Shown: positions 50,757 to 60,607 of the stretch, piece by piece
Layout: each line of letters opens with the position of its first letter
Numbering within the stretch: the first letter of the stretch is position 1
Assembly: GCF_002855515.1 (NCBI RefSeq)
Contig: NZ_PKRP01000002.1
Location: 434,001 to 498,000 of the forward strand
DNA length: 64,000 nucleotides
Direction: 5' to 3'
Origin: Rhizobium sp. TH135
GTDB taxonomy: Bacteria; Pseudomonadota; Alphaproteobacteria; Rhizobiales; Rhizobiaceae
Program-made: the position numbers and the translations under genes
Notes under the pieces: generated by a model
The model's input: the letters and a program-made list of their open reading frames with translations, nothing else
What the model was told of the DNA's origin: nothing
Database searches by the model: none

Positions 50757-52454
50757 GTGACAGACCCCAATCGCGGCGGACAGCCGAACAGCGAGGGGAC
50801 GTCGACAGGCAAGCGCAAGGGCGGGTCTCCTCGCCGGCGCGGCAAGGGCAAGAAGTCGGGACCGGTCAGGAACGGTCGCGATGCTTCTGCCTCGGCAGGA
50901 TCGGCGGGCACGCCGGTGGCCGAGCGACGTTCCGAATCAGCCTTTGCGGATGGTCCCATCCGCAAGCGAAAGCGCCGCAGGCGCGGCAAAGGCGGCGTTG
51001 CGCCGTCGGAACATCAGCACGACAATCAGAACGGTAACACGTCCCCGGCAGGCCCGGACGCAGGCACGGCTTCGGCCGGTCTCCCGAATGCCGGTCCCGC
51101 TTCGTCAGCAGATCGCGGCGATGTCAGGCGTGGCGAGGGCGTTGAGCCCAGGCGCCATCAGCAGAGAGACATGGGCCACGATGCCGCCGGCCTGTCTGAT
51201 CCGTCTGGCCAACGCTCCGGCCGCAAGCGCAAACGCAATCGCAACCGCCATGCCGCAGCCCCGAAGCCGGGTCATGTGCGCCCGCTCGCCGGTTCCGAGC
51301 CGCCGTCGGCGGCGGTCGCCAAGCCGCTCCGACCCGAGCCGCAGGCAGCTCCCGCAGCTCAGCCGCGCTCGGTTCCGCAAAATGCCCAGCTCCAGGCGCC
51401 TGGTCGCTGGCGCTCCGTCCAGGATGGCGCGCCCGACGACCTTTATGCCGCCCTTGATCTCGGCACCAACAATTGCCGCCTGCTGATTGCCCAGCCGACC
51501 CGTCCCGGACAATTCCGCGTCGTCGATGCCTTCTCGCGCATCGTTCGTCTTGGCGAGGGACTGGCCGCCACCGGTCGCCTGTCCGAAGACGCCATGGACC
51601 GGGCGGTCGAGGCCTTGCGCATCTGCGCCTCGAAGCTCGCCGGTCGCGAGATCAGGCGCATGCGGCTGATTGCAACGGAAGCCTGCCGCGCGGCCGAAAA
51701 CGGTGAGGTCTTCCTCGAGCGGGTGACGGCGGAAACCGGTCTCAACCTGGAGATTATCAACCGCGAGACCGAAGCCCGTCTCGCCGTGTCCGGCTGCTCC
51801 TCGCTGGTCGGGCGTGAGGCGCGGTCCGTCGTGCTCTTTGACATCGGCGGCGGCTCGTCGGAAATCGCGGTCATCAAGATCGGCGACAATCGCTCCAGCC
51901 GGCTTGCCAATCACATTACCCACTGGACGTCGCTGCCCGTCGGCGTGGTCACGCTGTCCGAGCGCCATGGCGGCCGCGACGTGACGCCCGACATTTTCGA
52001 GGCGATGACCCGCGAGGTCGAGGGCATGCTGGCCCGCTTCGATTGCCCCGAATTGCCCGCGGGTCCTGACGGCTTCCCGCAGGACTTCCACCTGATCGGC
52101 ACCTCCGGCACCGTCACGACGCTGGCCGGTGTGCATCTCGATCTGCCCCGATACGATCGCCGCAAGGTCGATGGCCTCTGGCTTTCCGATGCCGAGGTGA
52201 CCGCCATGCAGTCCAAGCTGCTCTCATGGGATTATGCCGGCCGTGCCGCCAATCCCTGCATTGGCCCTGATCGCGCCGATCTCGTGCTTGCCGGTTGCGC
52301 GATCCTTGAGGCGATCCGTCGCCGCTGGCCGTCGAGCCGCATGCGCGTTGCCGATCGCGGTCTGCGCGAGGGGCTTTTGACCGATATGATGGCCGATGAC
52401 GGCGTCTGGCGCCGCGGCCGCAACCGCCGTCCTCCAGTTTCCAGGGAGCGCTGA
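50757..52454 (+). CDS. Ppx/GppA-family phosphatase with long basic N-terminal extension
   Basis: 565 residues from GTG 50757; TTG 50724 is a longer alternative. Residues 1-220 are low-complexity and rich in Arg, Lys, Ser and Pro ([27 protein letters not shown]). The Ppx/GppA core then begins: [17 protein letters not shown] (phosphate 1), [25 protein letters not shown] and [12 protein letters not shown] (phosphate 2), with [13 protein letters not shown] later. The family splits polyphosphate or pppGpp. Rhizobial members carry a basic tail like this, possibly for binding polyphosphate or nucleic acid. It lies 2 bases before rlmE. Confidence 0.87.
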   Translation: MTDPNRGGQPNSEGTSTGKRKGGSPRRRGKGKKSGPVRNGRDASASAGSAGTPVAERRSESAFADGPIRKRKRRRRGKGGVAPSEHQHDNQNGNTSPAGPDAGTASAGLPNAGPASSADRGDVRRGEGVEPRRHQQRDMGHDAAGLSDPSGQRSGRKRKRNRNRHAAAPKPGHVRPLAGSEPPSAAVAKPLRPEPQAAPAAQPRSVPQNAQLQAPGRWRSVQDGAPDDLYAALDLGTNNCRLLIAQPTRPGQFRVVDAFSRIVRLGEGLAATGRLSEDAMDRAVEALRICASKLAGREIRRMRLIATEACRAAENGEVFLERVTAETGLNLEIINRETEARLAVSGCSSLVGREARSVVLFDIGGGSSEIAVIKIGDNRSSRLANHITHWTSLPVGVVTLSERHGGRDVTPDIFEAMTREVEGMLARFDCPELPAGPDGFPQDFHLIGTSGTVTTLAGVHLDLPRYDRRKVDGLWLSDAEVTAMQSKLLSWDYAGRAANPCIGPDRADLVLAGCAILEAIRRRWPSSRMRVADRGLREGLLTDMMADDGVWRRGRNRRPPVSRER

Positions 52455-52456
52455 CC

Positions 52457-53239
52457 ATGGCAAAACCACCCATTGCCGGTAACAGAACCGGCCGTAAGCT
52501 TGGCCAGAAGGTCAAGAAGGGCAAGCTCAAGGCGTCGTCGCGGCGCTGGCTCGAGCGCCACATCAATGACCCCTATGTCCAGCGCGCCAAGCTCGAGGGC
52601 TACCGCGCCCGCGCAGCTTTTAAACTGCTGGAAATCGACGAGAAGCATCAGGTCCTGAAAGGGGCGAAGCGCATCATCGACCTGGGCGCTGCCCCCGGCA
52701 GCTGGTCGCAGATCGCCGCCAAGGTCACCGATTCCTCTGATGACGATATCCGCGTTGCGGCCATCGACTTCCTGGAAATGGCACAGATCCCGGGCGTCAA
52801 GATCCTGCAACTCGACTTCCTCGATCCCGACGCCCCGCGCCAGCTGATCGAGGCCGTCGGCGGCACGCCCAACCTCGTTTTGTCGGATATGGCGGCCCCC
52901 ACCACCGGACACCAGAAGACCGACCACATCCGCACCATGCATCTCTGCGAAGTCGCGGCACACTTTGCCGTGGAGGTTCTGGCCGAAGGCGGACATTTCC
53001 TCGCCAAGACCTTCCAGGGCGGCACGGAGAAGGATCTTCTCAACATGTTGAAGCAGAATTTCCGCCAGGTGCTGCACATCAAGCCGGCGTCGTCGCGACA
53101 GGAATCGGTCGAGATGTTCCTGCTGGCCAAGGGCTTCAAGGGGCGTAATGGCCCGGGCGTGGTCGAGCTTGATGAAGAAGGTTTCGCCCGTGATCCGCGC
53201 GAGGATGTGCCCGCCACCGAGGATCTGGATCAGGACTGA
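52457..53239 (+). CDS. rlmE: 23S rRNA (uridine-2'-O)-methyltransferase RlmE (FtsJ)
   Basis: 260 residues. The AdoMet-binding motif is [15 protein letters not shown], with further family motifs [24 protein letters not shown] and KTFQGG. These give the K-D-K-E arrangement of RrmJ enzymes. A basic N-terminal tail of about 40 residues ([12 protein letters not shown]) is usual in alphaproteobacteria. It methylates U2552 (E. coli numbering) of 23S rRNA on the 50S particle. Likely co-transcribed with the preceding Ppx/GppA gene. Confidence 0.95.
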   Translation: MAKPPIAGNRTGRKLGQKVKKGKLKASSRRWLERHINDPYVQRAKLEGYRARAAFKLLEIDEKHQVLKGAKRIIDLGAAPGSWSQIAAKVTDSSDDDIRVAAIDFLEMAQIPGVKILQLDFLDPDAPRQLIEAVGGTPNLVLSDMAAPTTGHQKTDHIRTMHLCEVAAHFAVEVLAEGGHFLAKTFQGGTEKDLLNMLKQNFRQVLHIKPASSRQESVEMFLLAKGFKGRNGPGVVELDEEGFARDPREDVPATEDLDQD

Positions 53240-53293
53240 GGGCAAGGCAGAGCCGGTGGGTTAGGCCAAGGTCAAGCGGAGGAAGCGTTCGTC

Positions 53294-53677
53294 ATGTTTA
53301 CCTACATCACCGTCGGCATCAACGATCTGCCCCGCGCCATCCGCTTCTATGATGCGGTCCTGGCAACGCTCGGCGTCGAGCGTCGCGAAACGGACGAGAA
53401 CGAAGCGGGTTATGCCACTGCCGGTGACAACCGCTGCCGGTTCTGGATCAATCATCCCTTCGATCGCCGCGCGGCAACCGTCGGCAATGGCTCCATGCCG
53501 GCCTTCGAGGCGTCTTCGCGAGCGGCAGTCGATGCCTTCCATGCAGCGGCAATCGCCCATGGCGGCACGGATGACGGCGCCCCCGGCATTCGCCATTTCC
53601 ATCCCAATTTCTATGCTTGCTACGTGCGCGATCCCGATGGCAACAAGCTGTCGGCTCTTTGCGAGCGCCCTGAATAA
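53294..53677 (+). CDS. VOC/glyoxalase-family protein
   Basis: 127 residues with two beta-alpha-beta-beta-beta modules: VGINDLPRAIRFYDAVLATLG in the first, and an ending of ACYVRDPDGNKLSALCE, typical of the glyoxalase/bleomycin-resistance superfamily. Metal-dependent binding or conversion of a small molecule is possible; no substrate is indicated. Its stop abuts the stop of the convergent MFS gene with no spacer. Confidence 0.85.
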   Translation: MFTYITVGINDLPRAIRFYDAVLATLGVERRETDENEAGYATAGDNRCRFWINHPFDRRAATVGNGSMPAFEASSRAAVDAFHAAAIAHGGTDDGAPGIRHFHPNFYACYVRDPDGNKLSALCERPE

Positions 53678-55090
53678 TCACTTCACGCTGATCGTCTCAT
53701 CTTCCGGTGTCCGGCGATAACCGGAGACGGCCGAGCCGACATCGCGTGGCAGGCCGAAGAAGGGCAGGATCGCGAAGATCGACAAGCCAGCGACAACCGC
53801 AAAAGCAAGGTGAAAGTCTGAAAGCGACAGCGTTTCGCCCGTGATACGCGTGCTCGCCTCAAGGATCGAGGCAGCGGCGGCGACGCCAAGCGCAAGGCTC
53901 ACCTGCTGCAGCACGGAGGTGAGCGAGGTCGCCTGCGATGCCGCCCGGTCCTCGATTTCCGCATAACCCAGCGTGTTGACCCCGGTGAAGAAAAAGGAGC
54001 GGCAGAAGCCGCCGATCAAAAGCACCGCCATGATCACGAGGATGGGTGTCGCTGGCGTGAAGAGGGCGTTAGCAGCCGTGGTGATCGCCCCGAAGATGCC
54101 GGCAAGGATCAGCACGTTGCGGAAGCCAGCAGCGGCAAAGGCCCGCCTTGCGATGAACTTGGTGGAGATCGCGCCGACGGCTGCGATGAAGGTGGTCATG
54201 CCGGATTCGAAGGCCGACATGCCGAAACCGAGCTGCAGCATCAAGGGCAAGAGGAAGGGCGTGGCACCGGCTGCGATGCGAAACAGCGTGCCGCCAATGA
54301 TCGAGGCGCGGAAGCTTCGGTTGGCAAAGAGCGAGAGGTCGAGCAGCGGGGCCGGATGCCGCCGGGCGTGGATCACATAGAGGATCATCGAGAGTATCCC
54401 GACCACCGTCGCCGCAGCACCGACCCAGACGGGCAGGGCGGGCAGGCTCATGACCGACAGGCCGAACACCAGGCCGGATGCAGCGGCGGCACTGAGCAGA
54501 AAGCCCGTCCAGTCGATCCGCCCCGTCTCGATCGGCTCGATCTCGGGCAGGTAGAGGCTGGATAGCCACAGGCCGACAAGCCCGATCGGAATGTTGATCA
54601 GGAAGATCCAGTGCCAGCTGAAGAAGGTGGTGATGAAGCCGCCGACGGGTGGGCCGGTAATCGGACCGAGCAGGGCAGGAATGGTCAGCAGCGCCATGGC
54701 CGAGACGAGGTCGCTCTTCTTCGTCGTGCGCAGGAGAACGAGCCGCCCGACCGGCGTCATCATTGCGCCGCCCATGCCCTGCAGGAAACGTGCGGCGACG
54801 AAGGTTAGGAGCGAATCCGACATCGCGCAGAACAGCGAACCCAGCATGAAGACGAGGATTGCCGCACGAAACACCCGCTTGGCCCCGTATCGGTCTGCCA
54901 TCCAGCCACTCACCGGAATGAAGATCGCAAGTGCCACCATATAGGAGGTGAGCGCCAGTTTGAGCGTGATCGGCCCGACGCCGAGATCGGTCGCGATGGT
55001 CGGCAGGGCGGTGGCGATCACGGTCGAATCCATCTGCTCCATGAAGAGCGCGACGGCGAGAATGAGGGGCGTGATGCGGTTCATCGGCAT
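53678..55090 (-). CDS. MFS multidrug-type transporter (DHA2/EmrB-like)
   Basis: 470 residues, about 14 membrane helices. The start motif LFMEQMDSTVIATALPTIATDLG and SGWMADRYGAKRVFRAA (motif A) are DHA2 hallmarks. GPITGPPVGGFITTFFSWHWIFLINIPIGL is motif C and its continuation. It exports lipophilic compounds by proton antiport. An rlmE-MFS-guaB order is common in Rhizobiaceae. Confidence 0.92.
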   Translation of the reverse strand: MPMNRITPLILAVALFMEQMDSTVIATALPTIATDLGVGPITLKLALTSYMVALAIFIPVSGWMADRYGAKRVFRAAILVFMLGSLFCAMSDSLLTFVAARFLQGMGGAMMTPVGRLVLLRTTKKSDLVSAMALLTIPALLGPITGPPVGGFITTFFSWHWIFLINIPIGLVGLWLSSLYLPEIEPIETGRIDWTGFLLSAAAASGLVFGLSVMSLPALPVWVGAAATVVGILSMILYVIHARRHPAPLLDLSLFANRSFRASIIGGTLFRIAAGATPFLLPLMLQLGFGMSAFESGMTTFIAAVGAISTKFIARRAFAAAGFRNVLILAGIFGAITTAANALFTPATPILVIMAVLLIGGFCRSFFFTGVNTLGYAEIEDRAASQATSLTSVLQQVSLALGVAAAASILEASTRITGETLSLSDFHLAFAVVAGLSIFAILPFFGLPRDVGSAVSGYRRTPEDETISVK

Positions 55091-55316
55091 TCCGGGCAGG
55101 ACCGCCGAAGCGGTGGATACGGGTTCTCATAGCGCAATCGATCTGCGGTTGAAACCGCAGAGGTCGAAGCCGGGAAGCCTCTTTGCACCGGTGCTGTTCC
55201 CGTCTTGGGTTTCCATCGGCATCACGATGGTGTGAGGGCGCTACTCGCGGCCCCGCTTTCCCCTATGTCGAGGTCAGCCTCATCAGGGGCGAGGGAATTT
55301 GATTGAGGAGATTTCG

Positions 55317-56306
55317 ATGATTTCGATGAAAAGACGTATGCTTCTGGGAAGTGCCGGTGTAGCGCTGGCGGCCCCCATGATCATGACCCGGGCTGCCATG
55401 GCGCAGCAGTCGGGTACGGAGACCTCGATGGATATCGACCACGCCATGCCGCCCGAAACCCACCGCTTCAATGTCGGCAAGTTCGAGGTCGTCGTGGTCA
55501 AGGATGGCGCACGCCCCTCGGAAAATCCCCAGGAGACCTTCGGCACCAACCAGTCGCCTGAAACGGTCGGCGCGCTGCTTGAGGCGAATTTCCTGCCCTC
55601 CGACAAGTTCGTCAACAGCTTCGCCCCCGTGCTCGTCAACACCGGTTCTGATGTCATCCTTTTCGACACCGGTCTCGGTGAAGGTGGTCGTGCAAACGGT
55701 CTTGGCCGACTGGTCGAAGGCCTGACGGCTGCCGGCTACAAGCGGGAAGACGTGACGACCGTGGTGCTTACCCACATGCATGGCGACCATATCGGCGGCC
55801 TGATGGAAGGCGGCCAGCCGTCCTTCCCGAATGCGCGTTATGTGACGGGTCAGGCGGAATACGACTTCTGGGCCGATCCGGCCCGCGTCGGCACCCCGGC
55901 CGAGAACGGCCACAAGGGTGTGCTCGCCAATGTCGCGCTGATGGCCGAGAAGATGACCTTCATCGGCGACGGTGGCGAAGTGGTCTCCGGCATCACCGGC
56001 ATGGCGGCGTTCGGCCACTCGCCGGGCCACATGATCTACCGTCTGGAATCGGAAGGCCGCCAGCTGGTGCTGACCGCGGATACGGCAAACCACTTCGTGC
56101 TGTCGCTTCAGCGTCCGGATTGGGAAGTGCGTTTCGACATGGACAAGGCAGCAGCAGCAGCAACGCGTGCCAAGGTCTTCGACATGCTGGCAACCGACAA
56201 GCTCGCCTTCCTCGGCTACCACATGCCGTTCCCGGCCGTGGGCTTTGTCGAAAAGGTCGATCAGGGCTACCGCTTCGTGCCCAAGGCCTATCAGTTCGAT
56301 ATCTGA
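55317..56306 (+). CDS. Tat-exported metallo-beta-lactamase-fold hydrolase
   Basis: 329 residues from ATG 55317 (GAGGAG six bases upstream). The N terminus, MKRRMLLGSAGVALAAPMI, has a twin-arginine-type signal. Zinc ligands are in LTHMHGDHIGG (H153, H155, D157, H158), GHSPGHM (about 239) and LTADTANHF (Asp, about 253), with a final histidine in FLGYHMPFP. The family includes quorum-quenching lactonases, but nothing fixes the substrate. Followed by a strong hairpin. Confidence 0.88.
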   Translation: MISMKRRMLLGSAGVALAAPMIMTRAAMAQQSGTETSMDIDHAMPPETHRFNVGKFEVVVVKDGARPSENPQETFGTNQSPETVGALLEANFLPSDKFVNSFAPVLVNTGSDVILFDTGLGEGGRANGLGRLVEGLTAAGYKREDVTTVVLTHMHGDHIGGLMEGGQPSFPNARYVTGQAEYDFWADPARVGTPAENGHKGVLANVALMAEKMTFIGDGGEVVSGITGMAAFGHSPGHMIYRLESEGRQLVLTADTANHFVLSLQRPDWEVRFDMDKAAAAATRAKVFDMLATDKLAFLGYHMPFPAVGFVEKVDQGYRFVPKAYQFDI

Positions 56307-56323
56307 TATCGATCGGCAGGAAA

Positions 56324-56348
56324 GGGGCCGCGGCAAAGCTGCGGCCCC
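56324..56348. terminator. Bidirectional terminator hairpin
   Basis: GGGGCCGC-GGCAAAGCT-GCGGCCCC, an 8-bp stem between the convergent metallo-hydrolase and DUF1476 genes. A short T run follows only on the minus strand. Confidence 0.7.
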
Positions 56349-56360
56349 TCAACCCTAGCC

Positions 56361-56672
56361 TTACTTGCCGGCGAAAATCTCGTCCGTCGCCTGTTCGATG
56401 AAATTGTGAATGCGGCTGTCGATGTCGGCGTCGCTCACATCAACCCCAGCGATGCTGAAGTCCTGGCGCAGTTGTTCGAGCAGCCGATGTGGCTCGATGA
56501 CCTGCTTGACGGCCACGGTGCGCGCATAGGCTTCGACATCGTCGAGGCCCATCGTATAGGCGGCCCAGCGGCCGAGCATCTTGCTGCCGCGAACGCGCGC
56601 CTTGAACTGGATTTCTGCCTGGTGGGCAAACTGGTTTTCGAGTGCCTGGGCACGCTTCTTCAATGCAGTCAT
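56361..56672 (-). CDS. DUF1476 protein, F1Fo-ATPase zeta subunit family
   Basis: 103 residues, all helical: FAHQAEIQFKARVRGSKMLGRWAAYTMG in the first half and a C-terminal helix pair. In Paracoccus denitrificans this family is the zeta subunit, which inhibits the F1-ATPase in alphaproteobacteria. The match rests on length and on the conserved N-terminal segment. It is divergent from guaB. The region between them (56673-56973) includes the AT-rich TTATATAAG and TTTAAAATTCTAAT segments, likely promoter parts. Confidence 0.85.
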   Translation of the reverse strand: MTALKKRAQALENQFAHQAEIQFKARVRGSKMLGRWAAYTMGLDDVEAYARTVAVKQVIEPHRLLEQLRQDFSIAGVDVSDADIDSRIHNFIEQATDEIFAGK

Positions 56673-56973
56673 ACCGGATCCCCTGGTCTTCTTGTTTTTT
56701 GTTGTGCCCCCAGCCCCGAGAGCAGGTCCCTTATATAAGCGAGGGCTTCAAAGACCGTGTAGGCGCTGTTTAAAATTCTAATGATCGCCGATTTTTCTGT
56801 ATGGGCCGCGGCGTGGCCAATCACGGCGCCATGCGTCCACGTTTTGCTATTCCCTTCCTGTCATGAACGTGTTACCAGCCCTCGCCAACTTCCAAGCATT
56901 TCATGCAGAAGCGACCGAACGGGGATCCCCGTTTTCCGGGCGGATTCTGCCTATTCAAACGAAGGAATTGGCA

Positions 56974-58464
56974 ATGGCACGCATCGTAATGTCGGCAACA
57001 GGCGCAGAAGCGCTCACCTTTGACGACGTCCTCCTGCAGCCGGGGCACTCTGAAGTGATGCCGGGGCAGACCAACATCGCGACACGCATCGCCCGGGACA
57101 TCGATCTCTCGCTGCCGATTCTCTCCTCCGCCATGGACACGGTCACTGAAAGTCGCCTCGCGATCGCCATGGCCCAGGCCGGTGGCATTGGCGTCATCCA
57201 CCGGAACCTCACGCCCATCGAACAGGCCGAAGAAGTTCGCCAGGTGAAGAAGTTCGAAAGCGGCATGGTCGTCAATCCGGTGACCATCGGCCCGGAAGCA
57301 ACGCTTGCCGAAGCAAAGGCGCTGATGGGTGCCCATGGCATTTCCGGCATCCCGGTTGTCGAGGGCGCAAGCCGCCCCGGCCGCCTCGTCGGCATCCTGA
57401 CCAACCGCGACGTGCGTTTCGCGTCTGACCCGAGCCAGAAGATCTACGAACTGATGACCCGCGAAAACCTCGTGACGGTCAAGGATGGTGTCGATCAGCA
57501 GGAAGCGAAGCGCCTTCTGCATTCGCACCGCATCGAGAAGCTCTTGGTGGTCGACAATGAAGGCCGCTGCGTCGGTCTGATAACCGTCAAGGACATCGAG
57601 AAGTCGCAGCTCAACCCGCATGCTGCCAAGGACGCCCAGGGCCGTCTGCGCGTCGCTGCCGCCATCTCCACCGGTGATGACGGCGTTGAGCGTGCCGAGC
57701 GCCTGATCGACGCCGGCTGCGATGTAATCGTCGTTGATACGGCCCATGGCCACAGCCAGAAGGTTCTGGATGCCGTCGCCCATGTGAAGAAGATGTCGAA
57801 CGCCATCCGCATCATTGCCGGCAATGTGGCGACGGGCGAGGGCACTCGCGCGCTCATCGATGCAGGCGCTGATTGCGTCAAGGTCGGTATTGGCCCCGGT
57901 TCAATCTGCACCACCCGCGTCGTCGCCGGCGTCGGCGTTCCCCAGCTTGCAGCCGTCATGGCCGCCGTTGAAGAAGCCAACAAGCTCGACATTCCCGTTA
58001 TCGCCGATGGCGGTCTGAAGTTCTCGGGCGATGTTGCGAAGGCAATCGCTGCGGGCGCCTCCGCCGTCATGGTCGGCTCGCTGCTTGCCGGCACGGACGA
58101 AAGCCCGGGTGAGGTCTATCTCTACCAGGGCCGCTCCTTCAAGGCCTATCGCGGCATGGGCTCCGTCGGTGCCATGGCCCGTGGCTCGGCCGACCGCTAC
58201 TTCCAGGCGGAAGTGCGCGACACGCTGAAGCTCGTGCCTGAAGGCATCGAAGGCCAAGTTCCCTACAAGGGTCCGGTCTCGGCCGTCCTCCACCAGCTCG
58301 CCGGTGGCCTGAAGGCCGCCATGGGCTATGTCGGTGGCAAGGACATCAAGGACTTCCAGGAAAAGGCGACTTTCGTGCGCATTTCCGGTGCGGGCCTGCG
58401 CGAAAGCCATCCGCATGGCGTGACCATCACCCGCGAAAGCCCGAACTATCCGGGCGCCGCATGA
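56974..58464 (+). CDS. guaB: Inosine-5'-monophosphate dehydrogenase
   Basis: 496 residues from ATG 56974, eight bases after AAGGA; the frame is open upstream to 56863 but that start lacks a site. A TIM barrel with [11 protein letters not shown] at the start, two CBS domains (about residues 95-215), [11 protein letters not shown] with the catalytic Cys C312, and the flap segment around [10 protein letters not shown]. It converts IMP to XMP with NAD, the rate-limiting step of GTP synthesis. The next gene overlaps by 4 bases. Confidence 0.98.
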   Translation: MARIVMSATGAEALTFDDVLLQPGHSEVMPGQTNIATRIARDIDLSLPILSSAMDTVTESRLAIAMAQAGGIGVIHRNLTPIEQAEEVRQVKKFESGMVVNPVTIGPEATLAEAKALMGAHGISGIPVVEGASRPGRLVGILTNRDVRFASDPSQKIYELMTRENLVTVKDGVDQQEAKRLLHSHRIEKLLVVDNEGRCVGLITVKDIEKSQLNPHAAKDAQGRLRVAAAISTGDDGVERAERLIDAGCDVIVVDTAHGHSQKVLDAVAHVKKMSNAIRIIAGNVATGEGTRALIDAGADCVKVGIGPGSICTTRVVAGVGVPQLAAVMAAVEEANKLDIPVIADGGLKFSGDVAKAIAAGASAVMVGSLLAGTDESPGEVYLYQGRSFKAYRGMGSVGAMARGSADRYFQAEVRDTLKLVPEGIEGQVPYKGPVSAVLHQLAGGLKAAMGYVGGKDIKDFQEKATFVRISGAGLRESHPHGVTITRESPNYPGAA

Positions 58465-59030
58465 TCCTGAGGCAGTTGCCCGGACCAACCAGGACGCCGC
58501 TCCTCTGGGCGAGCGGCGCCCTGTCGTCCGCGCTCCTCGCCTGGATGAACCTGAGCTTTGCGTGGCCTTTCGCTGATTTGACCGGCGGAAGGGCAATGCC
58601 CGATCTCGACATCGAGAGCACGGGGCAGGGGCTGCTTGCACTCAAGATGATGCTGGAGAGCGAGCCGGAGGCCGCAGCTCTTCTGCGGGCCATGCATCTC
58701 GGCCCCGATCTCCTGCTGCCGGCCACACTCGGGCTGTTTCTTATTCTGCTCATCCGACGCGCGGCGCCGGGTGCGAGCCTCTATGGCCGGCCGGCCGCGC
58801 GCCTTCTTCCCGCTCTTCTGGCCCTGCCGATCGCCTATGTCGTCGTCGACTATGCCGAGAACGTCGTCAGCCTCCTCCTTTTTCCGCCATCCGTGCAGGC
58901 GCCCGGGAATGCTGATCTTCTCGCAGAAGCGCATGCCTGGCTGACACGTCTGAAGTTTGCCGCCCTTGTCATTTCCGGCATCCTCGCCCTGCGACTGGCC
59001 TTTGGCCCAAAGCCGGCAAGGGATGAATGA
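58461..59030 (+). CDS. Four-helix membrane protein coupled to guaB
   Basis: 189 residues; ATG overlaps the guaB stop (ATGA). Hydrophobic segments lie at about 14-34, 80-97, 110-130 and 160-182. No family recognised with certainty. The same neighbour is seen after guaB in Rhizobium and Agrobacterium chromosomes. Function unknown. Confidence 0.75.
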   Translation: MILRQLPGPTRTPLLWASGALSSALLAWMNLSFAWPFADLTGGRAMPDLDIESTGQGLLALKMMLESEPEAAALLRAMHLGPDLLLPATLGLFLILLIRRAAPGASLYGRPAARLLPALLALPIAYVVVDYAENVVSLLLFPPSVQAPGNADLLAEAHAWLTRLKFAALVISGILALRLAFGPKPARDE

Positions 59031-59068
59031 TGCCTTGCACGCCGTACATTTGAGGAATTGATTTTTCC

Positions 59069-59482
59069 ATGACTGGTTTTGAAATGTTCTGGCCCCTCGT
59101 GGCCCATGCCTTTCTCGTCTTCTGTCTTTATGCCTTGCTCGTTATTCGCCGCGCCGCCGTGGTGCGTGCCGGCAAGGTCGAGCGCATTGCCTTCCGCGAG
59201 AACCTCGCCGAGCCGGAAGAGAGCCGCGTAGTCAACCGCGCGATCGCCAATCAGTTCGAGCTGCCGGTTCTCTTCTACGCCGTGTCTGTCCTGCTATACA
59301 TGACCGAGGCGGACAACCTCGTTGCCGTCGTGCTCGCCTGGATCTTCGTTGTCGCACGCTATGTCCAGGCCGGGATGCAGCTCACCGGCAATCTGCCGCT
59401 GCGCCGCTTGTTCTTCATGCTGGGCTTTGTATCGCTCTTTCTGCTCTGGCTGTGGCTCGCCGCGTGGATGGCCACCAGCTGA
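59069..59482 (+). CDS. MAPEG-family membrane protein
   Basis: 137 residues, about four helices. RAIANQFELPVLFYAVSVLLYM and WIFVVARYVQAGMQLTGNL are typical of the MAPEG family (glutathione/eicosanoid metabolism in eukaryotes; bacterial roles unclear). Follows the guaB-linked membrane gene on the same strand. Confidence 0.85.
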   Translation: MTGFEMFWPLVAHAFLVFCLYALLVIRRAAVVRAGKVERIAFRENLAEPEESRVVNRAIANQFELPVLFYAVSVLLYMTEADNLVAVVLAWIFVVARYVQAGMQLTGNLPLRRLFFMLGFVSLFLLWLWLAAWMATS

Positions 59483-59566
59483 GGCCTTCACGGCAACGTG
59501 TGTGGGCGCAAAAGGCGGCGGCACTATCTTGCGAGGGCATCCAATCCGTCCCCCAAGGAGAGTGCC

Positions 59567-60442
59567 ATGTCGAAGCCCGAAATCACGCAGGCCATGATCG
59601 AAGCCTATGACGAATACACCCACCTGACCCTCGACCGCCGTGGCTTCATGCAACGGCTGACGGCGCTCGCCGGCTCCGGTGCCGCCGCCGCCGCCATCAT
59701 GCCCATGCTCGCCGCCAACCAGGCGAATGCCGCCATGGTCGAAGAGACCGACGCGCGCCTCGACGTCTCAGACGTGACCTATCCCGGTGCCGCAGGTGAG
59801 ATGAAGGGCTACCTCGCGATCCCGAAGGACGCCGCCGGCAAACTTCCCGCCGTGATCGTCATTCACGAGAACCGTGGCCTCAATCCGCATATCCGTGATG
59901 TCGCCCGTCGTATGGCGCTCGAAGGCTTCGTCGCGCTCGCTCCCGATTTCCTGTCGCCGAACGGCGGCACGCCTGCCAATGAAGACGAGGCGCGTGCGAT
60001 GTTCCAGTCGCTCGACATGGCGAATGCCACAGCCAATGGCGAGGCGACCCGCGCCTTCCTCGCAGCCCATGAGAAGACCAATGGCAAGGTCGGTGCGATC
60101 GGCTTCTGCTGGGGCGGTGGCATGGTGAACCGCATGGCGGTGGCCTCACCCGAGCTTGGTGCCGGCGTCGCCTATTACGGCTCGCAAGCCCCGGCCGATC
60201 AGGTGCCGTCGATCAAGGCTCCGCTGATGCTGCATTATGCGGGTCTCGACGAGCGCATCAATGCTGGTATCGACGCCTACAAGGCGGCGCTGGATGCCAA
60301 TGGCAAGACCTATGAGCTGCATATGTATGACGGCGTGAACCATGCTTTCAACAATGACACGTCGTCTGCCCGCTACGACAAGGCGGCTGCCGACCTCGCC
60401 TGGTCACGCACGGTGGAGTTCCTCAAGAAGAACCTCGCCTGA
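59567..60442 (+). CDS. Tat-exported dienelactone-hydrolase-family protein
   Basis: 291 residues from ATG 59567, with AAGGAGAG upstream. A signal follows an unusually long n-region: LDRRGFMQRLTALAGSG, cleavage near ANQANA (about 53). The DLH domain has HENRGLNPHIRDVARRMA, the nucleophile Cys C181 in GFCWGGG, an Asp in YAGLDERIN and a His in GVNHAFNND. It hydrolyses an ester or lactone; the physiological substrate is unknown. A hairpin follows. Confidence 0.9.
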   Translation: MSKPEITQAMIEAYDEYTHLTLDRRGFMQRLTALAGSGAAAAAIMPMLAANQANAAMVEETDARLDVSDVTYPGAAGEMKGYLAIPKDAAGKLPAVIVIHENRGLNPHIRDVARRMALEGFVALAPDFLSPNGGTPANEDEARAMFQSLDMANATANGEATRAFLAAHEKTNGKVGAIGFCWGGGMVNRMAVASPELGAGVAYYGSQAPADQVPSIKAPLMLHYAGLDERINAGIDAYKAALDANGKTYELHMYDGVNHAFNNDTSSARYDKAAADLAWSRTVEFLKKNLA

Positions 60443-60452
60443 GCATCTGTTT

Positions 60453-60475
60453 CGGGAGCCTCACTGAGGCTCCCG
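60453..60475 (+). terminator. Terminator hairpin after the dienelactone hydrolase gene
   Basis: CGGGAGCCTCA-C-TGAGGCTCCCG, an almost perfect inverted repeat of 11 bp starting 10 bases after the stop codon. Confidence 0.7.
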
Positions 60476-60607
60476 ATCATGACAATCCGATGAAATCTCT
60501 GGCCGTTTGATACCGATCAACTGCTCGCACCCATCCCGCGCATACCTTCTCCCCATACCCGCCGCTCGAGCGCTGCGGGAATGACGAGAAACCCACGGGA
60601 GAGTGAC

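Noticed and set aside
55263..56336. Minus-strand frame of 357 codons opposite the metallo-hydrolase gene; similar long frames at 60461-61540 and 62321-63469
   Set aside because: Each lies exactly opposite a gene with intact catalytic motifs and has shadow-type composition.
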